The notes under the pieces are model-generated. The model saw nothing but the letters and a program-made list of their open reading frames with translations, ran no database searches and was not told where the DNA came from. This document shows, piece by piece, positions 15,984-24,927 of a stretch of DNA of 64,000 nucleotides; the first letter of the stretch is position 1, and each line of letters begins with the position of its first letter. Origin of the DNA: Pseudomonadota bacterium (lineage in GTDB: Bacteria; Myxococcota_A; Polyangia; Haliangiales; Haliangiaceae); contig JAKSDA010000454.1 of the NCBI GenBank assembly GCA_022360315.1, positions 1 through 64,000 on the forward strand, given 5' to 3'. The translations under genes and the position numbers were made by a program.

Positions 15984-18725
15984 CTATGTGGTTCCCTTGC
16001 CCGGCAATACCGCGGTCGATCGGCGGTCCTCATCGCTTTTGATAAAGCGCTTGCGGCCGAGCTCGTTCCACCAATCGAGCCAGCGCTGGCGAGCCTGCTC
16101 GCGCTCTTTTCTGGGCATATCGTACCGGTAATCGAAATATTCGCCGGTCACGTTGCGCAGGTCCTCGGCCGCCGAGCGGCGGAGATTATCGTCCTTGTTG
16201 GCCAGACCCTCGATGAGCCACTCGACACGGTGCTTGTTCTTGTGTTTGCTCCACCACCCTCGCCATTTGCGGTGGCTCGAGCCAAAGTTCTGCTTTGTTA
16301 GCTGGATGAGTGCCCGACGCGCGGGATCCGAGCCCTTGTCGCCACGGGCCAGTGCGGTGAGCAGATCAGGGATCGCGCGAATGTCGCCCAGGGAAGCCAA
16401 GGCCTGGGCCGCCGCTTGAACACGGCTACTGTCGTCGCTGTGCAGGGCCTGGCGAACCCGGGTGAGAGCCTGGTCGAGATCGCTGTCCGGAAACGCAGAT
16501 AGAGCGTCGATGGACGCGCTGCGGATGCCGTAATCGCTGTCGAAGAGGCGCTCGATCAGGGCGGGAATCGCGGCGCGCGGGTGTAGTTCGACGACACAGA
16601 TCGTGGCGTAGTAGCGGACGTCGCGGTCGGAATGGCGCATCTTGTCGATCAGCATGTCGCACGCCGCCTGCCCGATGCGGATCACCATATCGAGAATGGG
16701 CCCGTGTTGCTCGGGAGGTAGCGCACGGCCGCCGAGTTCATAGCGGTCGATGTGTAGTTTCCCGGGAAACCGGCCTGCGGAGAGAGTGGCGAGTGTTTCC
16801 TCGACGCGAGCGAGAGCTGCGGCCTTGGCCTGAGTGGAGTTCTGTGGGTCCGGGGACTCGACAGCGTCGAGCACGGCTTCGATCGGCTCGGGCTCTACCG
16901 TTTCCATGGTCATCCCGAGAGCGTCGCCGTCGCCATCCTCGAACTCCGCGTCGGAGTCGACGTCGTCGGCCTCGAGGCGTGTAAACGGTGTGGTGGGAAG
17001 GTCGTCGATGGGAGGTTGGTCGCCTCGATTTGGCGCGACTGTCTCGGGCTGCACGCGGACCGCTTGAAGCTCTTCGGCCGCTCTGGTCTTGGCCTTCATG
17101 ATGACGCGCGAGATCGCTGCGGCGGCCAGGCTGGCCAGCGGCAGAAGCTGAGACACTTCATTCACATCGATCGGGTCCTCGCCATTGTGGCCGACCGCGA
17201 TCGCCACGACGCGATTGCGCAATACGACCGGCAGAAGCAGCGCAGAGGGCGGCAAACAGTTCCCCATCCGCGTGATCATCTCGTCGATCTCGGTATCCCC
17301 TGTGGCCACCGGCCCGATGTGGGGCGCTCCAGATGCGACCACGCTGTGAAATGCCGACGCGCTGTCGAGCGGAATGAGCACACCGCCGATCTCCTCCCGG
17401 TCGAAGTGCTCATAGCTGAGGGCGATGCGGCCAATCGCGACGCCGCCCTGCACAGTGAGCAGGGCCGCGTACTGCGAGCGCTGGTAGATAGCGCGCAAAA
17501 GCACGGAGAAGATGAGATCTCGGTCTTCGGCTGTGGCCAGTGCGTCGCGCGCTTCGGCCGGAGACAGCGGACTGCCGAGAAGGTCCTCATCGCGGTCCAC
17601 CCGCGGCAAGGTAGCGGACGGGCGCGCCCGGGGCTGGATCACGCGGTCTTCACCGGTAGGCGCGTTGCGGCTGCCCAGTGGAGACGTGGTGGGCTGCGTG
17701 GTCGAATCCCGTGGCAGCCCCACAGCTCCGGCCGGAACACTGCGGGCGGGCTCGCCATGACTGCTAACAGGCTCGCCATGACTGCCCTCGGCCTCGCCGT
17801 AATTGCCCTCCGGCTCGTGCCCGGGCAAGGCTGGCAGCCTGGGCGGTTCGCCTACCCCTGGCCTGGTGCTGCGCGTACCGCTCGGCCTTGCCGGGGAGTC
17901 CACTGAATTGTCCGTGGGCATCGGCTCGGTGTGAGCCTGGCCGAGCAGCCGATCTTGTGCGTGATGCTCCGGACTCGGCGAGGAATGCGAAGCAGAGTCA
18001 TACGGAGCGGCGCGACCGGGCGTTCCAGGTGCATGGCCCGCAGAGCGGCTGTCCTGTTCGACGCCGTGCTCGAATGGTCCCGAGCCCGGCTTGCTGACCA
18101 GCCCAGACTGGTCCCGGTGTGTTGATGGCGGTATGCCTACATCGACTACAACATGCTCCGCAGAATCCTGGTCGTCGTCGGCATCCCTCGATGTGGGGCC
18201 GGGATCCTCGATGATGACACTGCGCGCTTTGCCCACCGGTGAACTGGTTGCGCTCTCTTCGGACCGTCTGGCCAGCTCGGTGAAACGCGCATTCGGTACA
18301 CCTCCGTACATCCGGGAGAAAACCAGGTGAAATCGATACTCGGGTACAACCAGCGGCTGAATGGGAAACTCGAGCTGATTGGCCAGCTCTTCGAGCAGAC
18401 CGAGATCGACTGGATCGTGGACCAGTACGCGCAGGGCGCCTTCCTCGAAGCAAAGTGGTACGACGCGATAAGCTTTGGCCAGATCGGCCGAGCATTTCTT
18501 GACCGCCTCCGGGTCGAATACATTGGTCTCATTGCGCGTCGCCGGCGGTAGGCCGGTGGCCAGGGATAGGTATTGCAGCAGGCGTTCCTCCGGCACCAAG
18601 CTCATTTCGAGCAGAATCGTGTCGAGACAGCCTCCATAGATGACCTGCCGTTGAAATGCGTGCTCCATGCGCTTGACCCCGACAAGGCCGTCACGGACCA
18701 TCAGTGAGCTTAAGCGGGAGGGCAT
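15984..18725 (-). CDS. MshEN-domain protein with GAF-like and HEAT-repeat parts
   Basis: A 913-aa cytoplasmic multidomain protein. Residues 1-135 resemble the GspE/PilB N-terminal MshEN domain, known to bind c-di-GMP in some members (LMVRDGLVGVKRMEHAF, GLPPATRNET). Residues 150-400 are a low-complexity linker rich in Ser, Pro and Gly with short repeats (SHGEP units). Residues 410-570 look GAF-like (LLRAIYQRSQYAALL, then LLPVVLRNRVVAIAVGHNGE). The C-terminal third has HEAT-type helices (VVELHPRAAIPALIERLFD, ASLGDIRAIPDLLTAL). No ATPase is present, so it is not a secretion motor; a c-di-GMP-responsive adaptor is an inference. A SASHSSPSPEH copy of the dispersed element lies in the linker. A shorter paralog is at 32623-34014. 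Confidence 0.7.
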   Translation of the reverse strand: MPSRLSSLMVRDGLVGVKRMEHAFQRQVIYGGCLDTILLEMSLVPEERLLQYLSLATGLPPATRNETNVFDPEAVKKCSADLAKAYRVVPLCFEEGALRVLVHDPVDLGLLEELANQLEFPIQPLVVPEYRFHLVFSRMYGGVPNARFTELARRSEESATSSPVGKARSVIIEDPGPTSRDADDDQDSAEHVVVDVGIPPSTHRDQSGLVSKPGSGPFEHGVEQDSRSAGHAPGTPGRAAPYDSASHSSPSPEHHAQDRLLGQAHTEPMPTDNSVDSPARPSGTRSTRPGVGEPPRLPALPGHEPEGNYGEAEGSHGEPVSSHGEPARSVPAGAVGLPRDSTTQPTTSPLGSRNAPTGEDRVIQPRARPSATLPRVDRDEDLLGSPLSPAEARDALATAEDRDLIFSVLLRAIYQRSQYAALLTVQGGVAIGRIALSYEHFDREEIGGVLIPLDSASAFHSVVASGAPHIGPVATGDTEIDEMITRMGNCLPPSALLLPVVLRNRVVAIAVGHNGEDPIDVNEVSQLLPLASLAAAAISRVIMKAKTRAAEELQAVRVQPETVAPNRGDQPPIDDLPTTPFTRLEADDVDSDAEFEDGDGDALGMTMETVEPEPIEAVLDAVESPDPQNSTQAKAAALARVEETLATLSAGRFPGKLHIDRYELGGRALPPEQHGPILDMVIRIGQAACDMLIDKMRHSDRDVRYYATICVVELHPRAAIPALIERLFDSDYGIRSASIDALSAFPDSDLDQALTRVRQALHSDDSSRVQAAAQALASLGDIRAIPDLLTALARGDKGSDPARRALIQLTKQNFGSSHRKWRGWWSKHKNKHRVEWLIEGLANKDDNLRRSAAEDLRNVTGEYFDYRYDMPRKEREQARQRWLDWWNELGRKRFIKSDEDRRSTAVLPGKGTT

Positions 18726-18731
18726 GGTGGG

Positions 18732-19481
18732 TCAGGTCTTGACGACGTAGGTCCCTGCAATCCAGTCGTGTAATCCACGTTTCTCGCTATCAAAGCCTAT
18801 CCATACGAAGCCCAGTCCGAGCGTCAATACGGAGGCGAGATACCCCGACGTTCGAGCGACGGCACGGGGCGTGGACGGTGGATCACCGTACTGGTCGATG
18901 ATACGGAGTTTCATTAAACGCATTCCGAGCGTGCGAGCCAGAGTTATCTGGAAAACTAGGACATAGAATGAAGCGATCGCCAGGACTATAACTGTAATAC
19001 CGATGAGTGCGGGGTCACCGGCCAGTATCAGGTCGAGCCAGAAATCGATACCCCAGTGGCGACTCGCCGGTAAATGCACGCTGGCGAGCTGACCAGCAAG
19101 CCATGCCATGAACGTTGCCACGGGCAGAATGATAGCGAGATCGATGCCGGCTGCGACCAGTCGACGCCAGAATCCCGCGACGTAGAATGTCGGCCGGTAG
19201 TCCACACTGTCCTGGGGCCCGGAGGATTGTGGTCGAGCCGGTAAGGGGGGCGGCGATCTGCCAGTAGTGTTGGAATGCGGGGGCTGGCGATCCCCGAATC
19301 GTGCATTTTCCGACCAGACGGCCGAATCGTCCGATGTCGGCCCTGCGGAGATATCACTCTCCAGGTCAGGCTCGGCATGGACCGGCTTCTCGGCTGAATC
19401 ACCTACAGGCTTGCCTCGCAGCATCGAGAGCTCGCGCTCCGACATACGAGCGTTATAAGTCTGCGGGGTACGTTCTGGCAA
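18732..19481 (-). CDS. RDD family membrane protein
   Basis: A 249-aa protein whose first 95 residues are polar and disordered, followed by an RDD domain: AGFWRRLVAAGIDLAIIL opens TM1 (the Arg and Asp of the family), a second TM segment runs around ALIGITVIVLAIASFYVLV, then RTLGMRLMKLRIID and a third hydrophobic stretch, ending HDWIAGTYVV. RDD proteins are small inner-membrane proteins, some linked to Na+/H+ exchange, with mostly unknown roles. The start could be 19481 or Met at 19445. It lies 6 bp before the MshEN/HEAT gene and is probably cotranscribed with it. Confidence 0.8.
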   Translation of the reverse strand: MPERTPQTYNARMSERELSMLRGKPVGDSAEKPVHAEPDLESDISAGPTSDDSAVWSENARFGDRQPPHSNTTGRSPPPLPARPQSSGPQDSVDYRPTFYVAGFWRRLVAAGIDLAIILPVATFMAWLAGQLASVHLPASRHWGIDFWLDLILAGDPALIGITVIVLAIASFYVLVFQITLARTLGMRLMKLRIIDQYGDPPSTPRAVARTSGYLASVLTLGLGFVWIGFDSEKRGLHDWIAGTYVVKT

Positions 19482-19604
19482 ATATGCCCGGCTTGTTGCC
19501 CGAATGGGATTTTTCCCGGACAGCGCCAGCGCAAATTACTCATCGCGGCACCGTCGCGAGGTTGCAGCTTCTGAGGAAGATTCGTGATGAATAATCCGGG
19601 CTAG

Positions 19605-20357
19605 TTACCCGAGGTCACCAAAGGCAAAGCCGATCAGCGCGGCCGCGGCGAGTGCGGCGGTTTCGGCCCGCAGGATGTGCGGCCCCAGCCCTACTGTGAC
19701 AAATCCAGCCGCCCGCGCCTGCACCATCTCCGCCTCCTCGAACCCTCCTTCTGGTCCGACCAAGAGAACCACTCGAGACGGTGATGTGTTGGGCAGTGCC
19801 GACACCAGTGTTCGCTCTCGCTCTCCTTCCCACAGGGCCAGCTTGAGCTCGGTTTCATTCCTGATGAGCGTCCATAGTTCATTGATATTTATTATTTTAT
19901 TTACATCAGGAAGCCATTTGCGAGAGCTTTGACGCGCCGCATTGGCGGCGATCGAAACATAGCGTCGATGACGTTTCTCGGCCCGGTTCTGGTCCAGGTC
20001 GACCACGGTCCGAGCAGTTTGCAGTGGAATGATTTCGGCCGCTCCCAGTTCGGTGAGCTTCTGGATGCACCAGTCCATGCGCTCGCCCTTGATCAGTGCT
20101 TGAGCGACAGTGAGTCGGCACGAGGCACCAGGCGGCCGCTGCCGGGGCTCGCTCACAGCGAGGGTGGCGCGCCGAGCAGCCACATCGGTCACGGTGGCCT
20201 CGGCTTCGTTGCCCGCTCCATCGAACAGAACGAGCGCGTCGCCGACTCGCAGCCGGCGAACCCGGAACAGGAAATGATAGTCCTCGCCACTGAGCACTCG
20301 AATTCCAGCAGCGAGTGATCCGGGCTCTACATAGAGGCGGCACCTCATGCCAGTCAT
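19605..20357 (-). CDS. rsmE: 16S rRNA (uracil1498-N3)-methyltransferase RsmE
   Basis: A 250-aa SPOUT-class methyltransferase that uses S-adenosylmethionine to methylate U1498 of 16S rRNA. The PUA-like N-terminal part starts MTGMRCRLYVEPG and contains HFLFRVRRLRVGD. The knotted domain follows with LIKGERMDWCIQKLTELG, then VGPEGGFEEAE and LGPHILRAETA, the SAM-binding motifs. The start ATG at 20357 overlaps the prmA stop as ATGA, so prmA and rsmE are translationally coupled, a common gene pair. A diverged paralog is at 53928-54746. Confidence 0.93.
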   Translation of the reverse strand: MTGMRCRLYVEPGSLAAGIRVLSGEDYHFLFRVRRLRVGDALVLFDGAGNEAEATVTDVAARRATLAVSEPRQRPPGASCRLTVAQALIKGERMDWCIQKLTELGAAEIIPLQTARTVVDLDQNRAEKRHRRYVSIAANAARQSSRKWLPDVNKIININELWTLIRNETELKLALWEGERERTLVSALPNTSPSRVVLLVGPEGGFEEAEMVQARAAGFVTVGLGPHILRAETAALAAAALIGFAFGDLG

Positions 20358-21325
20358 GGCTCCAGGCGGCGGAGTCGAATGCTGCTCCACTCGGCATCCT
20401 GGCGACCCGGCTGCACCGCTCTGCGAGACCTCGGTTTTGCATCCGTTGCCGGGACGTCCGGCCGCTCGGCAGAGAAATGCGAAGCAGAACGTGGTTCTTC
20501 GACCGAGAACAGACCGCTGTCTTCGTATCTGGCTGTGACGGAGTCGACCTGCGAGACAAGCACGCCGGACAGAACAATGACACCTCCAGGCACCGCTCGA
20601 GATGCGATCACCCCGCAAAGGTCGAGCAGTACATCGCACTGGATATTGGCCATGACCAGATCAAATGCCTCGGTCAGATGCGACGCCTGGTTCAGAGAGC
20701 AGGCAATGCGGTCACCGACTCCATTGGCAGCCGCATTCTCGGTGACTGCTGCCACCGCAAGAGGATCGACGTCAATGGCGTATCCGCGACTGTGCGGCCA
20801 CATCATCGCTGCTGCGATGGACAGAATGCCGGAGCCAGTGCCCAGGTCCAAAAAACGCGACACTGGTGTACCGCGATCGGAAAGTTGCTGAATCTCGTCA
20901 AGAACAAGGCGTGTCGAGATATGTAAACCGGTACCGAACGCCTGACCCGGATCGAGATGCAGGACGAGGTCGTCGGACTTGGGCAGATAATTCTCCCAAC
21001 TCGGCACCACCACGAGCTGTCGGGTGAGGCGAGCGGTATGAAAATGGCGTTTCCACGAATCGCGCCATTCCACCTGTGGAGCGGCCGGTCGGACCGATAT
21101 ACTCCGGGCATCGACCGCGAGGCCTCCCCTGGCCAGTTGAGCAACTGCGCGTCGAGTCCCGGAAAGAGCGTGCTCGAGGTGTGCAGTCCGAGCCCATAAG
21201 ATGACCTCTCCATTCCGGATCTCTGTTCCGGCGCGAGCGGCATCTACCTCTTCTGCAATCAGGGCTGCAACGTCATCAGCATCCCGTACCGCCACCGGGA
21301 TCACGATTTCCATCCATTCGGACAC
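20354..21325 (-). CDS. prmA: Ribosomal protein L11 methyltransferase PrmA, with an in-frame element near the C-terminus
   Basis: About 323 aa. It trimethylates ribosomal protein L11. The N-terminal L11-binding domain is present, then WRDSWKRHFHTARL, HLDPGQAFGTGLHIST and the SAM motif FLDLGTGSGILSIAA, with MANIQ as motif IV. Family members usually end soon after the GLF strand with a W-x-x-L strand. Here about 35 extra residues (SASHFSAERPDVPATDAKPR, 20429-20488) separate VEEPR from AEWSSIRLRRL, which looks like the displaced last strand. GTG 21325 is chosen over the upstream Met at 21403, whose extra residues are unlike the family; ATG 21313 is a second option. Confidence 0.88.
   Translation of the reverse strand: MSEWMEIVIPVAVRDADDVAALIAEEVDAARAGTEIRNGEVILWARTAHLEHALSGTRRAVAQLARGGLAVDARSISVRPAAPQVEWRDSWKRHFHTARLTRQLVVVPSWENYLPKSDDLVLHLDPGQAFGTGLHISTRLVLDEIQQLSDRGTPVSRFLDLGTGSGILSIAAAMMWPHSRGYAIDVDPLAVAAVTENAAANGVGDRIACSLNQASHLTEAFDLVMANIQCDVLLDLCGVIASRAVPGGVIVLSGVLVSQVDSVTARYEDSGLFSVEEPRSASHFSAERPDVPATDAKPRSRRAVQPGRQDAEWSSIRLRRLEP
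20429..20488 (-). repeat. Palindromic element, in-frame copy in prmA
   Basis: It codes for SASHFSAERPDVPATDAKPR within prmA. TTCGCAT-ending left and GATGCAAAA-type right arms flank a GGCCGGACGTCCC centre. This is the most complete coding copy; shorter ones lie at 5820-5855, 14896-14934, 17965-17996 and 27814-27843. Confidence 0.65.
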
Positions 21326-21495
21326 GAACCCTGATCCTCTCCTTGCTAATTGACCTGATAGGTCACGCTGCGCGCGCCTGTCCCGACACGGAAACCCAGA
21401 CATGTGTAGTCCGACCGTACGGGATGATTACAACTGCTGATATGACGAGGAGTTACTTCGAAACCGGCGAATGGGAAAACAGGCATCGGGAATGA

Positions 21496-21714
21496 TTAGC
21501 GATTGCCGTTGCGACGCTTCATCTCCCGCCGCAGCCGCTTGCGCGCCTCGCGCTGCTTGCGCTTGCGCTTGACGCTTGGTTTCTCATAGAATCTTCGCCT
21601 CTTCAGCTCTTGCAGGATTCCTTCCTTAGACATCTTTTGTTTAAGGATTTTCATGGCTTTCTCGAGGCTATCGCGTACCTCGACTTCAACTGGCTTTCCA
21701 AACAAGGGCTCCAT
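21496..21714 (-). CDS. rpsU: 30S ribosomal protein bS21
   Basis: A 72-aa basic protein matching bacterial S21: VEVRDSLEKAMKILKQKMSK, then RRRFYEKPSVKRKRKQREARK. S21 joins the 30S platform near the anti-Shine-Dalgarno sequence and helps initiation. The open frame continues upstream to 21810, but the extra 32 residues are not S21-like, so Met 21714 is used; no strong ribosome binding site is visible, and a start at one of the upstream Met codons cannot be excluded. The C-terminal tail RREMKRRNGNR is a little longer than in E. coli. It is monocistronic. Confidence 0.92.
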   Translation of the reverse strand: MEPLFGKPVEVEVRDSLEKAMKILKQKMSKEGILQELKRRRFYEKPSVKRKRKQREARKRLRREMKRRNGNR

Positions 21715-22041
21715 AGGTGCGGAATAGCTACACGAGACCGATTCTCTGGTCAAGCACTTGCCCAAATAGATGGATGATTCGGACGGGCGATAGATCTCGA
21801 TCACCATCATTTGGCCGCGCCTACCGCCGAATAATTCCTGTATTTGTGCAATTTTCGTACCGCGGAGGCTTTATGTGTTCCTCCCGGACCATTTTTCCCC
21901 TTAGCTCTGGTAATTTCACGTCTCTTTCACTTGACCCCTACCTTTCGGGCAGAGATATTCCGTGGGCTAGGGTGCACATATAAGAGCAAGTATGACAACT
22001 GTAACCTCAACGGATAGTTGAAGAAAAAGGAAGGTGACAGA
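21715..22041. other. Divergent intergenic region between rpsU and the small conserved gene
   Basis: About 330 bp, more AT-rich than the surroundings. A TTGACC followed after 17 nt by GATATT (near 21930-21958) is a modest promoter candidate for the plus-strand small gene. Promoter elements for rpsU must also lie here but none is clear. Confidence 0.35.
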
Positions 22042-22251
22042 GTGTACGTAACCGGGGTGAAGGTCTTTTCAGCGACAAAAGCAAAGGAACGCGAAGGTCT
22101 TGGTGAGCAAGTCACCAAATGGATCAGAGCAAATCCCGATCAGGAGATCGTGGACAGCATTGTCACGCAGTCATCGGACTCTGAGTTCCACTGTTTGACA
22201 ATCACACTGTTTTTCCGTCCCAGAAACGGCAGCGGCTCCAGGCAGAGTTGA
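22042..22251 (+). CDS. Small conserved protein (69 aa)
   Basis: A 69-aa acidic-basic protein, VKVFSATKAKEREGLGEQVTKWIRANP then EIVDSIVTQSSDSEFHCLTITLFF. The predicted fold is strand-helix-strand-strand. I recognise it only as a small conserved type without known function; the QSSDSEFHC stretch looks like a functional or structural signature. GTG 22042 is chosen because GGAAGG lies 7-8 nt upstream; the open frame could begin earlier at a TTG (22018). It is monocistronic, with a divergent rpsU upstream. The last residues after TLFF are polar. Confidence 0.7.
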   Translation: MYVTGVKVFSATKAKEREGLGEQVTKWIRANPDQEIVDSIVTQSSDSEFHCLTITLFFRPRNGSGSRQS

Positions 22252-22464
22252 TGTAACTATCTAAAAGATATAGCAAATAGTGATTTCGCGGTCGGGGCCC
22301 GACCGCATCGCGGCGTACATTGCAGGGTAGTCATGCCTCATCGATGTGCGCTCGTGTCCTTTTCGGCCCCGGCAAGATTCGTGCCATTCCCGTAATCGGC
22401 GACGAGGTAAAAATTTGTCCCCTGGGGGTCAGATTTTTGTCCAATCGCATTCATCTGGAAGATC

Positions 22465-24195
22465 ATGGCTCACGTCCCGCTCGTACCGATCGGCGATCCG
22501 CTGGAACGTATCGCGGACCGGCGCACTTCTCAGGAACACCGGGTTGCACTGGCCACGTTGGAGGAGCGGCTGCACACGCGCCGCTCCGAGGTACACCGTG
22601 GTTGGGGCCAGAAGTATATCGAGCGTGTGCACAAGAAGGGCAAGCTCACTGCGCGAGAGCGCATCGAGCGACTCAAGGACCCGGGAACAGAATTTTACGA
22701 AGTTGGCACGTTTGTGAATTATGGGGAGGTTTTTGCCAGCGAGTTGCGTTCTCCGGGGGCTGGTGTGGTCACGGGTTTCATCCGTGTCGAGGGGCGTTAC
22801 TGCATGGCGATCGCCAACGACAACACTGTGGCATCGGGCGCCTGGTGGCCGCGCACTCCCGAAAAGATCGAACGGGCTCAGACCATGGCGCTCAGGCTCA
22901 GGTTGCCCACGATCTACCTGGTCGATTGCAGTGGGCTATTTTTGCCCGAGCAATCGCGCAGTTTTCCCGGCGCTACTGGAGCGGGCCATATCTTCAAAAT
23001 GAACAGTCTGCTCAGCGCCAGCGGTGTACCTCAGATCGCCGGCGTTTTTGGCGACTGCATTGCCGGTGGTGGATACATGCCGATCATCAGCGATCGGGTG
23101 TATATGACCGAGCAGGCCTACATGGTCATTGCTGGAGCTGCGCTCATCAAGGGTGCCAAGAGCCAGAAAATCACCTCGCTCGACATTGGTGGTGCCGAGG
23201 TGCACGTTCATCGCTCGGGCTGTGCCGACGTGCGGGTGCCCTCGGACGAGGTCCTACTTTCGTGCATTCGCCGCGACGTGGCCCGATTGCCCAGTTCGGC
23301 AGTCGAATTCTACCGAGGCGATCACGGTTCCATCGAGCCGCAGTATCGCACCTCTGAACTGGCCGGATTGATCCCCGTCGACCACCGCGAGGCCTACGAC
23401 GCTCGGCAGGTTCTATCCCGCCTCTGCGATCAGAGTCTGTTCTGGGAGCTGATGGCCGAGGTCGGCGAGGAGATTATCTGCGGTATCGGCCGGCTGGGCG
23501 GGCTCTATGCCGGTTTTGTGATCAACCGGCAGGGTCTGTCGGGCGACCCGGAACGGCCCGATCGCCAGCGTCCGGCGGGCATTCTCTATCGGGGTGGCAT
23601 CGCCAAGATCAGCGCGTTCAGTCGAGCGTGCAACGACGATGGCATTCCACTGATATGGCTGCAGGACATCTCGGGGTTCGACATCGGCCACGAAGCCGAA
23701 AGGCACGGCCTTTTGGCCTACGGGTCCAACCTCATCTACACCAACAGCACCAACCAGGTACCGATGTTTACAGTGCTTCTGCGCAAGGCCTCGGGTGCGG
23801 GCTACTATGCCATGAACGGTTTGCCCTACGATCCGGTGGTGCAGCTATCCACCTGCATGGCGCGCCTCTCAGTCATGGAGGGACGGACCCTGGCCATTGC
23901 CACCTATAACACCAAACTGGACGACAACTTCGAAATCGTGACCGCGGACCAGGACGAGCGGCGCAAAATTGCCAATGGCATGCGCGATGTCGAGGAGCGT
24001 ATCGAACGAGACATGGATCCGTTCGTCTCTGCTCGACAGATGGACACCGACGAAGTGGTCGAGATCGCCAGGTTGCGGGCATGGCTGGTCGCGCTGGTCG
24101 AGATGAGCTATCAGAGCGTGGGATACCGCCGGGTCAAGAACCCGCGAATATGGAGTATGCACGATCTGCGCGAACTGGTGAGTGGACTGCGATGA
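22465..24195 (+). CDS. Acyl-CoA carboxylase carboxyltransferase (PccB/MccB-type)
   Basis: A 576-aa biotin-dependent carboxyltransferase that moves CO2 from carboxybiotin to an acyl-CoA. The N-terminal crotonase-like half has the oxyanion glycines in GDCIAGGGYMP, and the C-terminal half has RKASGAGYYAMNG and the Asn-rich acyl-CoA region. It resembles propionyl-, methylcrotonyl- or geranyl-CoA carboxylase beta subunits; the substrate cannot be assigned. The next gene, a biotin carrier, overlaps by ATGA and so belongs to the same complex. The biotin carboxylase subunit is not in the window. Confidence 0.88.
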   Translation: MAHVPLVPIGDPLERIADRRTSQEHRVALATLEERLHTRRSEVHRGWGQKYIERVHKKGKLTARERIERLKDPGTEFYEVGTFVNYGEVFASELRSPGAGVVTGFIRVEGRYCMAIANDNTVASGAWWPRTPEKIERAQTMALRLRLPTIYLVDCSGLFLPEQSRSFPGATGAGHIFKMNSLLSASGVPQIAGVFGDCIAGGGYMPIISDRVYMTEQAYMVIAGAALIKGAKSQKITSLDIGGAEVHVHRSGCADVRVPSDEVLLSCIRRDVARLPSSAVEFYRGDHGSIEPQYRTSELAGLIPVDHREAYDARQVLSRLCDQSLFWELMAEVGEEIICGIGRLGGLYAGFVINRQGLSGDPERPDRQRPAGILYRGGIAKISAFSRACNDDGIPLIWLQDISGFDIGHEAERHGLLAYGSNLIYTNSTNQVPMFTVLLRKASGAGYYAMNGLPYDPVVQLSTCMARLSVMEGRTLAIATYNTKLDDNFEIVTADQDERRKIANGMRDVEERIERDMDPFVSARQMDTDEVVEIARLRAWLVALVEMSYQSVGYRRVKNPRIWSMHDLRELVSGLR

Positions 24196-24890
24196 CTGTG
24201 ACGGCCTCGATGCGAGATCGGCAAAAGCGCGACGGACGGGTCTTCGAGCCCGAAATCGTCGCTCTTTCCCGACCGGCTGGCGCCGCTGGGCGGGCCGGAC
24301 AGCCGGCCCATCCCAGTCGCGTCGAAATTCTGGCTCCCGCGGTTGGAATGTGGCGCGGCGGGCCACCGGCCGGGACCCTGATCCGGCCGGGCGACTCGCT
24401 CGGCGAGATCGAAGTCCTGGGCGTGCTCCACCGTCTGGTCGCACCGCAACGGACTCACGGCGTGGTGATCGCATCGTCCGATGCCGGAGATAACGCCGAC
24501 CTGGCCCGCCGCCCGGTGTCCTACGGTCTGCCCATCCTGGTTGTCGATGCTGAGGCGACCGGGCACATCGACGCCGGATCGATAGATGGCAAATTTTCGG
24601 CCTCTGAAGATAGTGCAGAAAACGGCGGCGATGACGCCGCTCGTCTGGTCTTTCGCGCGCCGACCAGCGGGCGCTACTACGGCCGGCCCGGACCCGACAA
24701 ACCGCCCTTTGTCTCGGTTGGTGACGAGATTGCGGTGGGCAGCACCGTGTGCTTGCTGGAGGTCATGAAGACATTCAACCGCATCGCGTACGGCGGTGCG
24801 GGAGTCCCGGACCGAGCTCGTGTCGTCGCGATCGCGCCCAGCGAAGAGGATGATCTCGCGGCCGGAGACCCGATTCTCTACCTGGAGTAG
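24192..24890 (+). CDS. Biotin carboxyl carrier subunit with N-terminal extension
   Basis: A 232-aa protein. The C-terminal 90 residues are a biotinyl domain: FRAPTSGRYYGRPGPDKPPFVSVGDEI, then LLEVMKTFNRI with the biotinylated Lys at about residue 193 in EVMK, then ILYLE. Residues 40-130 (VEILAPAVGMWRGGPPAGTL, LHRLVAPQRTHGVV) look like a degenerate second lipoyl/biotinyl-like barrel without the EVMK lysine. Carriers normally have one such domain, so this resembles an internal duplication. The start ATG at 24192 overlaps the carboxyltransferase stop. It serves as the swinging arm between biotin carboxylase and the carboxyltransferase. Confidence 0.85.
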   Translation: MTVTASMRDRQKRDGRVFEPEIVALSRPAGAAGRAGQPAHPSRVEILAPAVGMWRGGPPAGTLIRPGDSLGEIEVLGVLHRLVAPQRTHGVVIASSDAGDNADLARRPVSYGLPILVVDAEATGHIDAGSIDGKFSASEDSAENGGDDAARLVFRAPTSGRYYGRPGPDKPPFVSVGDEIAVGSTVCLLEVMKTFNRIAYGGAGVPDRARVVAIAPSEEDDLAAGDPILYLE

Positions 24891-24927
24891 GTGGCGACAG
24901 TGATTGATCCGGGCTAGTCTGCGCGAG

